Shown: positions 8,841 to 17,594, counted from the first letter of the stretch. The stretch is 39,976 nt of DNA from Pseudomonas sp. ANT_H4 (GCF_008369295.1 NZ_VOBG01000040.1:1-39976), one strand, 5' to 3'. Numbers and translations are program-made. Notes: generated from the sequence alone by a model not told the origin.

Positions 8841-8850
8841 ACGTCATACA

Positions 8851-8879
8851 GGTCTATCGCCGATTGCCGGCGATAGACC
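8851..8879. terminator. Hairpin after the SDR gene, possible terminator
   Basis: Perfect 12-base arms (GGTCTATCGCCG and its complement) flank a five-base loop, 11 bases after the SDR stop codon. There is no T tract after the stem, so intrinsic termination is uncertain; it may instead protect the mRNA 3' end. Confidence 0.45.
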
Positions 8880-8993
8880 CGGCTGTGGACTACACGTAAA
8901 CTGCCCACCTCGCCCTCCCCGGCGACCCTGGATCAGCAGACAGGGCAACACTGAGCTGGCAAACCTGAACCCATCATTCAGAGGAGCCGGCCA

Positions 8994-10349
8994 ATGCCTG
9001 CGACCCGTATCTGGTTAAAAAACCCTCTCGCGATCTTCACCGCCAATGCCCTCGACGCCCGTGGCGGCCTGGTGCTGCAAGACGGTGTAATCGTTGAAGT
9101 CCTCGGCCTGGGGCAACAACCCGCCACAGCCTGTGGACAAGTCTTCGATGCCCGCGAGCATGTGATCCTTCCCGGCCTGATCAACACCCATCATCACTTC
9201 TATCAAACCCTGACCCGCGCCTGGGCACCGGTGGTCAACCAGCCGTTGTTCCCGTGGCTGAAAACCCTGTATCCGGTATGGGCTCGCCTGACTCCGGAAA
9301 AACTGGCACTGGCTACCAAAGTGGCCCTCGCTGAACTGTTGCTCTCTGGCTGCACCACGGCGGCGGACCATCACTACCTGTTTCCCGACGGCCTGGAACA
9401 TGCCATCGACGTGCAAGTCGAGAGCGTGCGTGAGCTAGGCATGCGCGCCATGCTGACCCGTGGTTCCATGAGCCTGGGTGAAGCTGATGGTGGTCTGCCA
9501 CCGCAACAGACCGTGCAACAAGGCGAAGTGATCCTCGAAGACAGCCAGCGACTGATCGGCAGCTACCACGAGCGTGGCGACGGCGCCCAAATCCAGATCG
9601 CCCTCGCGCCCTGCTCACCGTTCTCCGTCACGCCGCAAATCATGTCCGCCAGCGCCGAACTGGCTAACAGCCTTGACGTGCGCCTGCACACCCACCTGGC
9701 GGAAACCCTCGACGAAGAAGACTTCTGCTTGCAACGCTTCGGCCTGCGCACCGTGGATTACCTGGACAGCGTCGGCTGGCTCGGCCCGCGCACCTGGCTG
9801 GCCCATGGCATTCACTTCAACCCCGAGGAAATCGCCCGCCTGGGCGCGGCCGGCACCGGCGTCTGCCATTGTCCAAGTTCCAACATGCGCCTGGCCTCCG
9901 GCATCTGCCCGACCCTGGACCTGATTGCCGCTGGCGCGCCGCTGGGCCTGGGCGTGGACGGCTCGGCCTCCAACGACGCCTCGAACATGATCCTCGAAAC
10001 CCGCCAGGCCCTGTATATCCAGCGCCTACGTTACGGGGCGGAAAAAATCACCCCGGAGTTGGTCCTGGGTTGGGCTACCAAAGGCTCCGCACAATTGCTC
10101 GGGCGCAGTGACATCGGTGAGCTGGCCGTGGGCAAGCAAGCTGACCTGGCGCTGTTCAAGCTCGATGAGCTGCGCTTCTCCGGCAGCCATGATCCGATTT
10201 CGGCGCTGCTGTTGTGCGGCGCCGACCGGGCGGATCGGGTGATGGTGGGCGGCAAGTGGCGCGTGATCGATGGGCAGGTCGAAGGCCTCGACCTGAAAGG
10301 CCTGATCGCCGATCACAGCCAGGCGGCACGGCAGTTGATCAGCGGCTGA
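8994..10349 (+). CDS. Amidohydrolase of the 8-oxoguanine deaminase family
   Basis: A 451-residue metal-dependent amidohydrolase of the hydroxydechloroatrazine hydrolase/8-oxoguanine deaminase group. Metal ligands are visible: NTHHHFYQT (His66, His68), HTHLAET, AHGIHF and the aspartate in VDGSASND. The family member PA0142 of P. aeruginosa deaminates 8-oxoguanine, and this gene lies in the same neighbourhood near adenosine deaminase, so a purine deaminase is the best guess. GAGGAG precedes the ATG by eight bases. The stop codon lies two bases from the stop of the convergent antiporter gene. Related enzymes act on guanine, isoxanthopterin or triazines, so the substrate is inferred. Confidence 0.88.
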   Translation: MPATRIWLKNPLAIFTANALDARGGLVLQDGVIVEVLGLGQQPATACGQVFDAREHVILPGLINTHHHFYQTLTRAWAPVVNQPLFPWLKTLYPVWARLTPEKLALATKVALAELLLSGCTTAADHHYLFPDGLEHAIDVQVESVRELGMRAMLTRGSMSLGEADGGLPPQQTVQQGEVILEDSQRLIGSYHERGDGAQIQIALAPCSPFSVTPQIMSASAELANSLDVRLHTHLAETLDEEDFCLQRFGLRTVDYLDSVGWLGPRTWLAHGIHFNPEEIARLGAAGTGVCHCPSSNMRLASGICPTLDLIAAGAPLGLGVDGSASNDASNMILETRQALYIQRLRYGAEKITPELVLGWATKGSAQLLGRSDIGELAVGKQADLALFKLDELRFSGSHDPISALLLCGADRADRVMVGGKWRVIDGQVEGLDLKGLIADHSQAARQLISG

Positions 10350-10351
10350 CG

Positions 10352-11440
10352 CTACACCCCCAACAACGACAACAGGATAAAGGTCGCAAACAACACAAAA
10401 TGGGTCATCCCTTCGATGGCGTTGGTTTCGCCATCGTTGAGGTTGATCGCGCTGACAATCAGCGTGATAAAAACCATCACTGTTTGTACCGGGGTCATCG
10501 CCATCTGAAACGGCTGGCCGGTGTACAACGCCATGGCCTCCATTACCGGCACCGTCAAAATCACCGTCGACAATGACGCACCAAGCGCAATGTTGACCAC
10601 CGACTGCATGCGATTGGCCAGAGCGGCGCGCAACGCAGTCAAAATTTCCGGCGCGGCGGAAATTGCCGCCACCACGATTGCCGTGATCACAGGCGGAGCA
10701 CCCGTCCCTTCCAGCCCAAGGTCCAATGTCTTGGACATCACCTCGGCCAGCGCACCAATCACCACCACACCGAACACCAGAGTGCCGATTGAGAACGCCA
10801 GATTGATCGACGGCGCCTCATCTTCCGGCTGTTTCTTGCCGCGTTTTTCCGGGTAGCTGTAGCTGAAAAAATAACTGTGGGGCCCGACCTGCATTCGCAG
10901 GAACAGGGTGTACAGCACCACCATCGCACCGATGGTGAAGGCCGAGTAAATTTTCCAGTCAGACTCGGGGATAAATTCCGGCACCACCATCGACACGCCC
11001 ATGGCGGTGAGGATCATCACGCTGTAGGTCCGTGCCGAATCATCGTTGTAGGACTGTTCACCATGCTTGATGCCGCCCATCAGCGCGGCCAGGCCGAGAA
11101 TGCCGTTGATATCGAGCATTACAGCCGAGTAGATGGTGTCGCGCACCAGGGTTGGCGATGGTTCGTTACTCATCATGATTGCCAGGATCACCACTTCCAC
11201 CAGCACGGCGGCCAGGGTCAGGATCATCGTGCCGTATGGATCGCCGACCTTTTCCGCCAACTGCTCTGCGTGATGAGCCACGCGCATTGAAGCAATCACG
11301 ATAAAGCCGATCAACGCCATGCCACCAAGCAGCGCAACCCTCTGCCCGCTGTGCAGCAACCAGTGCTCCAGCGGGTAGGCGGCAATGGCGGCAATCAGCG
11401 CCAGCAGCATAAATTTTTCTTGCTTGAGGGATGTGAGCAT
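10352..11440 (-). CDS. chaA: Calcium/sodium:proton antiporter, ChaA-like
   Basis: A 362-residue inner-membrane protein of the CaCA cation/proton antiporter superfamily. Two inverted alpha-repeat motifs are visible: LAAVLVEVVILAIMM in the N-terminal half and ISAAPEILTALRAALANRMQ with NIALGASLSTVILTVP in the C-terminal half, separated by a charged loop (YPEKRGKKQPEDE). Size and layout match E. coli ChaA, which expels Ca2+, Na+ and K+ in exchange for protons. A GTG lies directly before the chosen ATG. The gene is alone on its strand, convergent with the deaminase gene and divergent from add. Confidence 0.87.
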   Translation of the reverse strand: MLTSLKQEKFMLLALIAAIAAYPLEHWLLHSGQRVALLGGMALIGFIVIASMRVAHHAEQLAEKVGDPYGTMILTLAAVLVEVVILAIMMSNEPSPTLVRDTIYSAVMLDINGILGLAALMGGIKHGEQSYNDDSARTYSVMILTAMGVSMVVPEFIPESDWKIYSAFTIGAMVVLYTLFLRMQVGPHSYFFSYSYPEKRGKKQPEDEAPSINLAFSIGTLVFGVVVIGALAEVMSKTLDLGLEGTGAPPVITAIVVAAISAAPEILTALRAALANRMQSVVNIALGASLSTVILTVPVMEAMALYTGQPFQMAMTPVQTVMVFITLIVSAINLNDGETNAIEGMTHFVLFATFILLSLLGV

Positions 11441-11645
11441 CACGGGCCTTTTCGAGCGACAAATCAGTCACTGATGGGGTACAGACTGCGCCACATCGCT
11501 AACGTTTCGTTACACCTTAGTTCACTCACTGCTTGCACGAGGCATGAACCCTGCAAACCGAATACCCATCGTCTGGTCAGGTTTTGCCGATTATTTCGCA
11601 TTGCGCCTGTAGAATGCCGCCATTGCACCTGATGAGATTTTATAA

Positions 11646-12599
11646 ATGTACGACTGGCTCAACGCCCTGCCCAAGGCTGAATTGCACCTGCACCTGGAAG
11701 GCTCGCTGGAACCTGAGCTGCTGTTCGCACTGGCCGAACGCAACAAGATCGCGCTGCCGTGGAACGACGTCGAAACCCTGCGCAAGGCCTACGCCTTCAA
11801 CAACCTGCAAGAGTTTCTCGACCTTTATTACAAGGGCGCCGATGTGTTGCGCACCTCGCAGGACTTCTACGACCTGACCTGGGCCTACCTGCTGCGCTGC
11901 AAGGCGCAGAACGTGATCCACACCGAGCCCTTTTTCGACCCACAGACCCACACCGACCGTGGCGTGCCCTTCGAAGTTGTGCTCAACGGCATTGCCGCAG
12001 CACTCAAAGATGGCGAGCAACAACTGGGCATCACCAGCGGCTTGATCCTCAGCTTCCTGCGCCACCTGAGCGAAGACGAAGCCGAGAAAACCCTCGACCA
12101 GGCACTGCCATTCCGTGATGCATTTGTCGCCGTTGGCCTGGACAGTTCGGAAATGGGTCACCCACCGAGCAAGTTTGTGCGGGTGTTCGATCGTGCCCGC
12201 CATGAAGGTTTCCTGACCGTCGCCCATGCTGGCGAAGAAGGTCCGCCGGAATACATCTGGCAAGCCCTCGACCTGTTGAAGATTGAGCGCATCGACCATG
12301 GTGTACGCGCCATCGAAGACGAACGCTTGATGCAGCGGATCATCGACGAGCAGATCCCACTGACGGTATGCCCGCTGTCCAACACCAAGCTTTGCGTATT
12401 CGACGATATGTCCCAGCACAACATCCTCGACATGCTGGAGCGTGGCGTGAAGGTCACAGTCAACTCGGACGATCCGGCGTACTTCGGCGGTTATGTCACC
12501 GAGAATTTCCATGCACTGCACACGTCTCTGGGCATGACCCAGGACCAGGCCAAACGCCTGGCGCAGAACAGCCTGGACGCACGGTTGGTGAAGCCTTAA
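11646..12599 (+). CDS. add: Adenosine deaminase
   Basis: A 317-residue metal-dependent deaminase of the adenosine/adenine deaminase family, converting adenosine to inosine (or adenine to hypoxanthine) in purine salvage. Catalytic residues are visible: the zinc ligands in ELHLHLEGS (His14, His16), the HAGEEG motif with the active-site glutamate, the RIDHG histidine and the NSDDPAYFG aspartates. Length suits the bacterial adenine-deaminase-like branch as well, so adenine may be the true substrate. Only a weak purine-rich stretch precedes the ATG. It stands alone and is followed by two hairpins before the convergent LysR gene. Confidence 0.92.
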   Translation: MYDWLNALPKAELHLHLEGSLEPELLFALAERNKIALPWNDVETLRKAYAFNNLQEFLDLYYKGADVLRTSQDFYDLTWAYLLRCKAQNVIHTEPFFDPQTHTDRGVPFEVVLNGIAAALKDGEQQLGITSGLILSFLRHLSEDEAEKTLDQALPFRDAFVAVGLDSSEMGHPPSKFVRVFDRARHEGFLTVAHAGEEGPPEYIWQALDLLKIERIDHGVRAIEDERLMQRIIDEQIPLTVCPLSNTKLCVFDDMSQHNILDMLERGVKVTVNSDDPAYFGGYVTENFHALHTSLGMTQDQAKRLAQNSLDARLVKP

Positions 12600-12614
12600 C
12601 TCCGAACTACCGTA

Positions 12615-12670
12615 GGCGCAAAGCCCGACCCCCGGGCCTGCGCCGACGTCGGATACAGCTCAGGCTGTAT
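12615..12670. terminator. Two tandem hairpins between convergent add and LysR genes
   Basis: First hairpin at 12615-12644: GGCGCA...TGCGCC enclosing GCCCG...CGGGC. Second at 12653-12670: ATACAGC, four-base loop, GCTGTAT. Neither has a strong T tract. They lie between two converging genes and may act as a bidirectional termination or mRNA-end structure. Confidence 0.45.
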
Positions 12671-12705
12671 AGGTGCAACGCTACATCGCCCCGGCATTCC
12701 CGAGG

Positions 12706-13635
12706 TTATGGTGTAGAGATCAATCGCTCCGGAAACTGCGCAGTCAATTTCGCACAACGGGACACGAGCATTTCACGCAGGAGGTTGATCGGCTTACTCA
12801 ACTGCGCGCGATGGGCGCACAGCAGATTGAGCGGAGCACGTTCACAACGCAGCTCCGGCAGGATCAACCGCAAGCGCCCGGCCAAAACATCAGCGCTGAC
12901 GTCCAGCCAGGATTTATAGGCAATGCCGACACCGGCCAATGCCCACCGACGAACCACATCGGCGTCGTCACTGAAGCGGTCGCCTGTCACCGTCAGGCTG
13001 ACCTCACGCTTGCTGTCGTGAAAACTCCAATGGTCATGGACGCGACTGCCAAGCATATAAAGCAGGCAGTTGTGCTGGGCCAGCTGCTCCAGATGACGCG
13101 GCTCACCATGGCGCACGAGGTAGTCAGGGGCCGCACACAGCACCCGAAAGTTCTGCGCGGCGATGGGCAAGGCAATCAGGCTGGAGTCTTCCGGTTCGCC
13201 GTAGCGCAAGGCGATGTCCACGGGCTGGCGGAACAGGTCGGCGATCCGGTCGCCCAACAGCAAGCGCACGGTCAGCTTCGGGTGCTCACGCTGGAACTCG
13301 TCGAGCCAGGGCAGCAGCAGGTTGCGGCCAAAGTCCGAAGGTGCCGAGAGTTGCAGCACACCGCTAACCTGATCCTGACCGCTGGCCAGCAATCGGCGAC
13401 CTTCATCCAGATTGCTCAACGCGGCGCGGGCGTACTCCAGAAACCCCTCGCCCTCGGCGGTCAAGCGCAGGCTACGTGTCGAGCGGGCCAGCAGACGCGC
13501 GCCCAGTTGCTGCTCGATGCGCTTGAGCGCGGCACTGGCCACGGCTGCCGACATATCCATCACACGGGCCGCCGCCGAGAGGCTGCCCAAGTCCGCTGCA
13601 CGGACAAACAACTGCAAGTCATCAAAACGCAGCAT
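12706..13635 (-). CDS. LysR-family transcriptional regulator
   Basis: A 309-residue LysR-type regulator of the CrgA/DsdC-like subgroup common in Pseudomonas. The HTH is in LFVRAADLGSLSAAARVMDM and the following SAALKRIEQQLGARLL; the effector domain covers about residues 90-295. It is divergent from a monooxygenase-quinone oxidoreductase pair, with 123 bases between, so it probably controls that pair in response to a reactive quinone or electrophile. This role is inferred from position only. Confidence 0.88.
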   Translation of the reverse strand: MLRFDDLQLFVRAADLGSLSAAARVMDMSAAVASAALKRIEQQLGARLLARSTRSLRLTAEGEGFLEYARAALSNLDEGRRLLASGQDQVSGVLQLSAPSDFGRNLLLPWLDEFQREHPKLTVRLLLGDRIADLFRQPVDIALRYGEPEDSSLIALPIAAQNFRVLCAAPDYLVRHGEPRHLEQLAQHNCLLYMLGSRVHDHWSFHDSKREVSLTVTGDRFSDDADVVRRWALAGVGIAYKSWLDVSADVLAGRLRLILPELRCERAPLNLLCAHRAQLSKPINLLREMLVSRCAKLTAQFPERLISTP

Positions 13636-13758
13636 GGCGATCGTCCCGGCTGATTATCAATAAAATATTGAAAGAGACTGCTCTTTTAGCGGGTTTTATC
13701 TTGCAGAGAAATAGCCAATGATCTGTTCATGCCGCTCATCCCCTATCAGGAGTCGAAT

Positions 13759-14052
13759 ATGCCCAGCGCGTTTAATGTCATTGCCACGCTGATCGCCAAA
13801 CCCGGTCAACAAGACACCCTAGAACAATTGCTGCGCGCACTGCTGGAACCCACCCGTGCCGAAGCAGGCTGCCAGCAGTACGACCTGCACCAGGACCTGC
13901 AACACCCCGAGACCTTCTACATGCTCGAACGCTGGAATGACGACGCGGCGCTGGCCGACCACGACCAGAGCGCGCATATCCAGAACTTTCGCGCCAAGGC
14001 TGCTGACGTGCTTGAGCATTTCGACCTCAAGCGCCTGAAGTTCCTCGCCTGA
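13759..14052 (+). CDS. Antibiotic biosynthesis monooxygenase (ABM) domain protein, YgiN-like
   Basis: A 97-residue single-domain protein of the ABM dimeric alpha/beta barrel fold. Marks: FNVIATLIAKPGQQDTLEQL, ALLEPTRAEAGCQQYDLHQD and FYMLERWNDDAALADHDQS. Relatives such as YgiN act on quinols or as small monooxygenases without cofactor. AGGAG lies seven bases before the ATG at 13759; the longer frame from 13729 is unsupported. It is followed 43 bases later by a quinone oxidoreductase-like gene on the same strand, so the two probably form a small operon under the divergent LysR regulator. Confidence 0.9.
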   Translation: MPSAFNVIATLIAKPGQQDTLEQLLRALLEPTRAEAGCQQYDLHQDLQHPETFYMLERWNDDAALADHDQSAHIQNFRAKAADVLEHFDLKRLKFLA

Positions 14053-14095
14053 AGCGTTTCGCTTGAATAGCCCTGACAACCTTTTGGAGTTCTCC

Positions 14096-15109
14096 ATGAA
14101 AGCCGTCGCTTACTACGCGTCACTGCCCATCAACGATCCAAAATCCCTGCAGGACATCGAGTTGCCCGAACCCGTCGCCGGCCCACGAGACCTGCTGGTG
14201 GAAGTCAAAGCCATCTCGGTCAACCCGGTAGACACCAAGGTGCGCCAGAACGTCGCCCCGGAAAACGGCGCGGCCAAAGTGCTGGGCTGGGATGTGGCCG
14301 GCATGGTCAAAGCGGTGGGCAGTGAAGTGACTCTGTTCAAGGCCGGCGACAAGGTGTTCTACGCCGGCTCCCTGATGCGCCCCGGCGGCAACAGTGAACT
14401 GCACACGGTGGATGAGCGAATTGTCGGTCATATGCCAAAAAGCCTGGGCTTTGCCGAAGCCGCCGCGCTGCCGCTAACCGCCATCACCGCGTGGGAGTTG
14501 CTGTTCGAGCGCCTGCAAGTCAGTGAAAGCAAGGTCGATGAAGGCCAGAGCCTACTGATTGTCGGCGCTGCCGGTGGCGTCGGGTCGATCCTCACCCAAC
14601 TGGCCAGCCAGCTCACTGCACTGAAAGTCATCGGCACCGCTTCACGTCCCGAAACCCAAGCCTGGGCCAAGGAGCTGGGCGCCGACCTGGTGATCGACCA
14701 TAGCCAGCCACTGAGCGAAGAGCTCAAACGCGCAGGCCTACCACAAGTGACCCACGTCGCCAGCCTGACCCAGACCGACCAGCACCTCGATCAACTGGTG
14801 GAAGCCCTCGCCCCCCAAGGTAAGCTGGCGCTGATCGACGATCCCAAGGCGCTGGATATCAGCAAGCTCAAGCGCAAGAGCCTGTCGCTGCACTGGGAGT
14901 TCATGTACACCCGTTCGATGTTCGAGACCGCCGACATGATTGAGCAACACAACTTGCTCAACCGCGTGGCCGAACTGATCGACGCCGGCACCCTGAAAAC
15001 CACGCTGGGCGAGCACTTCGGCGTGATCAACGCGGCCAACCTGCGTCGTGCCCACGAACTGCTGGAAAGCGGCAAGGCCAAGGGTAAGATCGTGCTGGAA
15101 GGGTTCTAG
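14096..15109 (+). CDS. Zinc-type alcohol dehydrogenase-like / quinone oxidoreductase
   Basis: A 337-residue medium-chain dehydrogenase/reductase of the zinc-binding alcohol dehydrogenase-like (QOR) branch. N-terminal catalytic domain with VNPVDTKVRQ and GWDVAGMVKAVGSEV; NADPH-binding domain with LIVGAAGGVGSILTQLA (about residues 160-175). The structural zinc cysteines of true alcohol dehydrogenases are absent, so it most likely reduces quinones or alkenals with NADPH. TTGGAG stands six bases before the ATG. Expected to be cotranscribed with the ABM gene. Confidence 0.9.
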   Translation: MKAVAYYASLPINDPKSLQDIELPEPVAGPRDLLVEVKAISVNPVDTKVRQNVAPENGAAKVLGWDVAGMVKAVGSEVTLFKAGDKVFYAGSLMRPGGNSELHTVDERIVGHMPKSLGFAEAAALPLTAITAWELLFERLQVSESKVDEGQSLLIVGAAGGVGSILTQLASQLTALKVIGTASRPETQAWAKELGADLVIDHSQPLSEELKRAGLPQVTHVASLTQTDQHLDQLVEALAPQGKLALIDDPKALDISKLKRKSLSLHWEFMYTRSMFETADMIEQHNLLNRVAELIDAGTLKTTLGEHFGVINAANLRRAHELLESGKAKGKIVLEGF

Positions 15110-15257
15110 GCAAAAGGTCTGTCAGTATCTTCCGTTATCCATACAGGTAACAGAAGACACCGCTAGTCAGAGACTTGATCCTTGTCATATTTGTGAGCGT
15201 GTTCGGGTTTATATTGTCCGCCTTTGCCACGCAATCTTTTACGTGAGGAAGTCAGCA

Positions 15258-15437
15258 ATGAAGATCCTGATAAACGCGTTAGCAAAATCCCAAGACCACA
15301 AATGGCAGGTTCGCCTGGACCAGAACACTTTTACCTTCCGCAGTGAGGCCGAAGCCCGCGCCTTTGCCGACACCCTGCAAAGCCGAATCCAGGCCCCGCA
15401 CCGCTTTCCCGAGCAACAACACCGCTCCGCCGGCTGA
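15258..15437 (+). CDS. Small protein of unknown function
   Basis: A 59-residue soluble protein (MKILINALAKSQDHKWQVRL...). The core WQVRLDQNTFTFRSEAEARAFADTL resembles small Pseudomonas proteins with no assigned function; I cannot name a family. GAGGAAG lies six bases before the ATG, which supports translation. Its stop codon lies six bases before a structured repeat element, and the preceding 148 bases are non-coding with no obvious terminator for the oxidoreductase gene upstream. Confidence 0.65.
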   Translation: MKILINALAKSQDHKWQVRLDQNTFTFRSEAEARAFADTLQSRIQAPHRFPEQQHRSAG

Positions 15438-15442
15438 ACTCC

Positions 15443-15532
15443 GTAGGCGCTGCCGAGGCTGTGTTCGGCTGCACTGCAGCCCTGCGAGGGCTACGCCCTC
15501 GATCGCAGGCCCGCAGGCTCAGCAGCGCCTAC
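15443..15532. repeat. Structured 90-base palindromic repeat element (Pseudomonas type)
   Basis: Outer arms GTAGGCGCTGC (15443-15453) and GCAGCGCCTAC (15522-15532) are perfect inverted repeats. Inside lies a strong hairpin, GAGGGC-TAC-GCCCTC within CTGCGA...TCGCAG. The layout is that of dispersed intergenic palindromes of the fluorescens group. The end of the downstream transporter gene reads into it. Confidence 0.65.
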
Positions 15533-16693
15533 AAAGCGCCGGGTCGTCATGGCCACGGTCACCGCCAATACACCGCACACGCTGATGACGATCGCCATCG
15601 GCATGGAGCTGCCATCGTGCAGCAACCCCACCAACGACGCCGCACCGGCGGCCACACCGAACTGGATGCAACCGAGCAACGCCGAAGCGCTGCCGGCCCG
15701 TGCGCCCTGCCCGTTCATGGCGCAGGCGGATGTGTTGGGCAGGATGCAGCCCAGGCTGGCAATACAGATAAACAGCGGTACCAATAACGGCCACAAAGCT
15801 TCAGTGTGCAAAGCACTGACCGCCAACAATGCCAGCCCTGCCGCCAGGTAAACCCACACGGCGCGGGTCAACAAAAACGCCGGGCCACGCTTGGACAGCA
15901 AGCGAGCATTGACCTGCGCCACCAGGATAAAGCCCGCGGCGTTGGTGCCAAACAGCCAACCGTAATGCTCGGCCGGTACGCCGTAGAGCTTGATAAAGAC
16001 GAAAGGTGAACCAGCGATGTAGGCAAACATCCCGGCAATCGCAATGCCCCCGGTCAGGGCATACCCGAGGAACACTCGGTCCGCCAGCAAGCGACCGTAC
16101 TGGCGCAACGCCCCGGACAACGGTTGACGGGGCTGATTGGCCGGCAAGCTTTCCGGTAAGCCGACCGCCACTGCAACGGCGGCCATGACGCTGAATACCG
16201 TCAACGCTAGGAAAATCGACTGCCAGCCATACAGACTGACCATCACCCCGCCCAACATCGGCGCGAGGATCGGCGCCAAGCCGACCACCAACATCAACTG
16301 CGAGAAGACTTTGGCCGAGCCCACCGCATCGCATTTGTCACTGACCACCGCGCGGGAAATCACCATCCCCGCGCAACCGCCCAGGGCCTGGACGAAGCGC
16401 GCACCGATCAACCATTCCAGGGACGGCGCATAGGCACAGGCCAGTGACGCCACGGTAAACAGGCTGACACCGGTCAACAACGGAATCCGCCGGCCGAAAC
16501 GGTCTGCCACCGGGCCATAGGCCAGTTGTCCGATTGCCAGACCGATGAAGTACACGGCCAACGTCAGCTGGATATGTTTTTCGTCAGTGCCGAACGCTGC
16601 GGCCATGGCCGGGAAGCCCGGCAGATAAAAATCGATCGCCAGCGGCGCAAAGGCACTCAAAGACGCAAGAATCAGGATTATGCGAAGGTTCAT
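15491..16693 (-). CDS. Bcr/CflA-family multidrug efflux MFS transporter
   Basis: A 400-residue, 12-segment major facilitator protein. It has the drug:H+ antiporter marks of the Bcr/CflA branch: FAPLAIDFYLPGFPAMAAAF at the start, GPVADRFGRRIPLL (motif A) after segment 2, and RAVVSDKC with LAPILAPMLGG in segments 4-5. It likely exports drugs or small metabolites from the inner membrane. The last 15 or so residues (RFVGAAEPAGLRSRA) are encoded by the palindromic repeat at 15443-15532, so the natural C-terminus was probably replaced by read-through into the repeat. The gene is alone on its strand. Confidence 0.9.
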   Translation of the reverse strand: MNLRIILILASLSAFAPLAIDFYLPGFPAMAAAFGTDEKHIQLTLAVYFIGLAIGQLAYGPVADRFGRRIPLLTGVSLFTVASLACAYAPSLEWLIGARFVQALGGCAGMVISRAVVSDKCDAVGSAKVFSQLMLVVGLAPILAPMLGGVMVSLYGWQSIFLALTVFSVMAAVAVAVGLPESLPANQPRQPLSGALRQYGRLLADRVFLGYALTGGIAIAGMFAYIAGSPFVFIKLYGVPAEHYGWLFGTNAAGFILVAQVNARLLSKRGPAFLLTRAVWVYLAAGLALLAVSALHTEALWPLLVPLFICIASLGCILPNTSACAMNGQGARAGSASALLGCIQFGVAAGAASLVGLLHDGSSMPMAIVISVCGVLAVTVAMTTRRFVGAAEPAGLRSRA

Positions 16694-16779
16694 CAGGCAC
16701 CCAGGTGAGTCGGCAGCTCGACAGTCTAGCCGCGCTTGGGTGCCTTGGACATTATGTTAGCTCACTAACTATTAAATAA

Positions 16780-16977
16780 TCAGGCGAGCTTGGTGCTGTA
16801 GCCTTCTTCGCTGATCAGGCTGATGACTTCATCGGCTGTCAGACTACTTTCAACCCCAACCTCCTTGGCTGCCAGATCGACCCGCACGCTGGCCGCCGGG
16901 TCTTTTCTCTGCACCGCCTGGGTCACCGCCCGGACGCAATGACCACAGGTCATTCCTTCAACGCTGAATACTTGCAT
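16780..16977 (-). CDS. copZ: Copper chaperone CopZ (heavy-metal-associated domain)
   Basis: A 65-residue single HMA-domain protein with the metal-binding motif GMTCGHC near the N-terminus, followed by the betaalphabetabetaalphabeta pattern (VRAVTQAVQ, VRVDLAAKEVGVES, DEVISLISEEGYST). It binds Cu(I) in the cytoplasm and normally hands it to the CopA ATPase. AAGGAG lies nine bases before the ATG. A CueR-type operator lies at 17007-17037, 30 bases upstream, so it should be copper-induced by the CueR encoded at 17798. The partner copA is missing apart from a fragment. Confidence 0.93.
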   Translation of the reverse strand: MQVFSVEGMTCGHCVRAVTQAVQRKDPAASVRVDLAAKEVGVESSLTADEVISLISEEGYSTKLA

Positions 16978-17006
16978 GACATGACTCCTTTAATGAGGAT
17001 GACGAC

Positions 17007-17037
17007 AGTTTTGACCTTGCCACGATGGCAAGGTCAA
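17007..17037 (-). promoter_or_regulatory. CueR operator/promoter of copZ
   Basis: A perfect palindrome with 12-base arms (TTGACCTTGCCA at 17011-17022 and its complement at 17026-17037) and a three-base centre CGA. On the minus strand it gives -35 TTGACC, an exactly 19-base spacer and -10 AAAACT (17007-17012), the geometry of MerR/CueR promoters. The CCTTGCCA...TGGCAAGG core matches the known CueR-site pattern. It points to copZ. Confidence 0.8.
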
Positions 17038-17124
17038 GCGCTGAAAACATCAGCCGGGCTGGTATTCATCGGCGCCCTCGGCCAAGCTGCATCTATTGAT
17101 GATTTGAAATTCGGAGAATTCGCC

Positions 17125-17505
17125 ATGCGCTTGTCGTTTTTTGGCCTTGTCAGCCTGATGAGCTTGTTCGCCGCTGCGCCAATGGCCAGTGCCGCCGAAG
17201 ACTATGCCGTGCTGATTATTTCCCGGGAGCGCCTGGAAGTGCCGACCAACTGCGAGATTGGCTTATACATCGATGATCAGTTGGCAGGAAGGCTGTTTCA
17301 GGAACAAGCCACCTCGTTCAACTTGCCGGAGGGCAAGGTGTCGTTGCGCCTCAAGTTACTGCCAGGCCAAGCCGCCGGGTGCTTGCCGGGGATGCTGGCG
17401 CCCAAGGCACAGGAGGTCAACTTGAAAGCCGGAGACGTGCGCAAGTGGCGCATTGCTCAAGGCCAGGGCGGCATGTACCTCAAGCCGGCGACGCTGGGTT
17501 ACTGA
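17125..17505 (+). CDS. Secreted/periplasmic protein of unknown function
   Basis: A 126-residue protein with a clear Sec signal peptide (MRLSFFGLVSLMSLFAAAPMASA, cleavage near residue 23). The mature part has two cysteines (TNCEIGLY and GCLPGMLAP) that could form a disulfide, and beta-rich stretches such as EIGLYIDDQLAGRLFQ and KVSLRLKLLPGQ. I do not recognise the family. The start at 17125 has CGGAGA eight bases upstream; the open frame extending back to 16939 overlaps the CueR operator and is not expected to be translated. Position within the copper block hints at, but does not prove, a metal-stress link. Confidence 0.7.
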   Translation: MRLSFFGLVSLMSLFAAAPMASAAEDYAVLIISRERLEVPTNCEIGLYIDDQLAGRLFQEQATSFNLPEGKVSLRLKLLPGQAAGCLPGMLAPKAQEVNLKAGDVRKWRIAQGQGGMYLKPATLGY

Positions 17506-17594
17506 AACATTGATCTGAAGCCTTGACCTTCCCCTCAGGTCAAGGCTGATCCTATGGGCAACTTCTCCTGGAGTACTGCCCGTGAACGGATCTA

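Noticed and set aside
16939..17124. N-terminal extension of the periplasmic protein at 17125
   Set aside because: It would run over the CueR operator and part of copZ and place the signal peptide internally.
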